Below are positions 8,400 to 8,715 of a stretch of 8,715 bases of DNA, in pieces. How positions within the stretch are numbered: position 1 is the first letter of the stretch; each line of letters begins with the position of its first letter. The translations under genes were made by a program, and so were the position numbers. Source of the DNA: Planctomycetota bacterium (GTDB taxonomy: Bacteria > Planctomycetota > PLA2 > JAEUHO01); NCBI GenBank assembly GCA_024639415.1, contig JAHEIK010000142.1:1-8715 (forward strand), read 5' to 3'. The notes under the pieces were generated by a model, which was not told the DNA's origin, did no database searches, and worked only from the letters and a program-made list of their open reading frames with translations.

Positions 8400-8441
8400 C
8401 GGGATGGTCTGGACAGGTGCGCCCGCGTGGGGCGCGCCCGG

Positions 8442-8714
8442 CTACTTGATGGGCTCGGCAGGCGCCTCGTCCTTCTTCTCTTCGTCCGCCTTCTTCTCTT
8501 CATCCGCCTTCTTCTCGGCGTCCTCGGCGGCCTGCTTCTTGGCTTCGAGCATCTGGACGAGTCCGTCGAGCTGCGGCATCAGCTGCTTGGCGCGCTTGCC
8601 GATCGGCGTGTCCGGGTGCTCCGTAGCGAGCTTCTCCCAGAGGGCCTTCGCCTCGAGGACCTTCTCGGGGTCGCCCTCGAACTGGCCCTGGCGGATGAGG
8701 CTGTTGCCCTTCAT
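8442..8714 (-). CDS. C-terminal part of a TPR-like protein with a charged Lys/Glu tail (5' end beyond window)
   Basis: Ninety codons are visible, ending in PAEPIK and a TAG stop. Residues 1-50 are helical and resemble the end of a tetratricopeptide-type repeat protein (EAKALWEKLATEHPDTPIGKRAKQLM, given here as key positions A22-L24-W25, P34 and A42). Residues 55-90 are low complexity, rich in Lys, Glu, Asp and Ala, with the repeated unit KKADEE, and may form a charged helix. The Met at 8714 lies one base from the window edge and is probably internal, so the gene is very likely 5'-truncated by the window. A terminator follows at 8368-8399. I cannot name the protein or give its function. Confidence 0.65.
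   Translation of the reverse strand: MKGNSLIRQGQFEGDPEKVLEAKALWEKLATEHPDTPIGKRAKQLMPQLDGLVQMLEAKKQAAEDAEKKADEEKKADEEKKDEAPAEPIK
8473..8518. repeat. 18-bp tandem repeat within the charged tail
   Basis: About 2.5 copies of an 18-bp unit (8473-8490, 8491-8508, then a partial copy from 8509). The first two copies differ at one base (G/A at 8484/8502). In frame it encodes the repeated KKADEE unit of the minus-strand protein tail, so copy-number change would alter tail length without shifting the frame. Confidence 0.75.
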
Positions 8715-8715
8715 C

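Larger units (their letters stand above)
8033..8441. other. Intergenic control region
   Basis: No convincing gene lies here on either strand; open frames are short and without family likeness. From right to left it holds a terminator for the upstream minus-strand gene (8368-8399), a repeat and palindrome cluster (8176-8264), a 10-bp palindrome GGGAGCTCCC (8149-8158), a locally AT-richer patch (about 8108-8140), a sigma-54-like promoter (8060-8075) and a ribosome binding site (8039-8046). The AT-rich patch includes, on the minus strand, TTTCAAACAAGTG (8122-8110), which matches 11 of 13 positions of the IHF consensus as I recall it. It sits between promoter and repeats, where IHF often bends sigma-54 promoter DNA, but this is weak evidence. 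Confidence 0.6.

Noticed and set aside
8096..8503. A 135-residue minus-strand frame and other short frames across the intergenic region.
   Set aside because: They run through the terminator stem and the repeat cluster, are Arg-rich shadow translations, and have no recognisable motif.

Overview
The window is GC-rich and compact. It looks like chromosomal DNA from a Gram-negative anaerobe or facultative anaerobe. The pointers are a periplasmic c-type-haem sensor kinase, an NtrC-type sigma-54 activator, HybA/HybB-like redox subunits and a bacterial archaemetzincin. That mix fits a deltaproteobacterial-type lineage (Desulfobacterota or Myxococcota) or a similar high-GC phylum, but the sequence alone does not fix the taxon. 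I see no mobile element, CRISPR array, rRNA or tRNA.

Layout. At the left, on the + strand, is a PLP-dependent beta-eliminating lyase that resembles tyrosine phenol-lyase (33-1523). It faces a long minus-strand gene string and meets it at a GC-rich hairpin (1561-1585). The minus string, in transcription order from about 8050 down to 1572, is: a membrane-anchored GcvH-like protein (8032-7310), a HybA-like four-cluster ferredoxin with a C-terminal membrane helix (7272-6463), a HybB/NrfD-family membrane subunit (6454-5207), a haem-binding sensor histidine kinase (5198-3537), a sigma-54 response regulator (3540-2143) and an archaemetzincin protease (2153-1572). Gaps are 37, 8 and 8 bases, followed by overlaps of 4 and 11 bases, so this reads as one operon. 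Upstream, on the same strand, is the 3' end of another gene (8442-8714, TPR-like with a charged tail), closed by a strong terminator at 8368-8399.

The 409-base gap 8033-8441 carries the control region. Besides the terminator it holds a candidate sigma-54 promoter (GG-N10-GC, at 8060-8075) and a strong ribosome binding site. Roughly 130-215 bases upstream of the predicted transcript start lies a cluster of three copies of an 11-base motif, CTGTTGGATYC, with nested palindromes. That is the expected position for enhancer sites of an NtrC-type activator.

How the genes may work together (inference): the sensor kinase reads a redox or ligand state through periplasmic haem, and the response regulator drives sigma-54 transcription of its own operon. 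The operon makes a membrane electron-transfer module (ferredoxin plus quinone-reactive NrfD/HybB subunit plus the GcvH-like protein). No hydrogenase or other catalytic subunit lies in the operon. The GcvH-like protein lacks the lipoyl-lysine, so it is probably a repurposed fold. This orphan, self-regulated redox module is the best candidate here for an undescribed system. The TPL-like lyase has TPL substrate-binding residues but appears to lack the catalytic Tyr71 region, and is a second item of interest.
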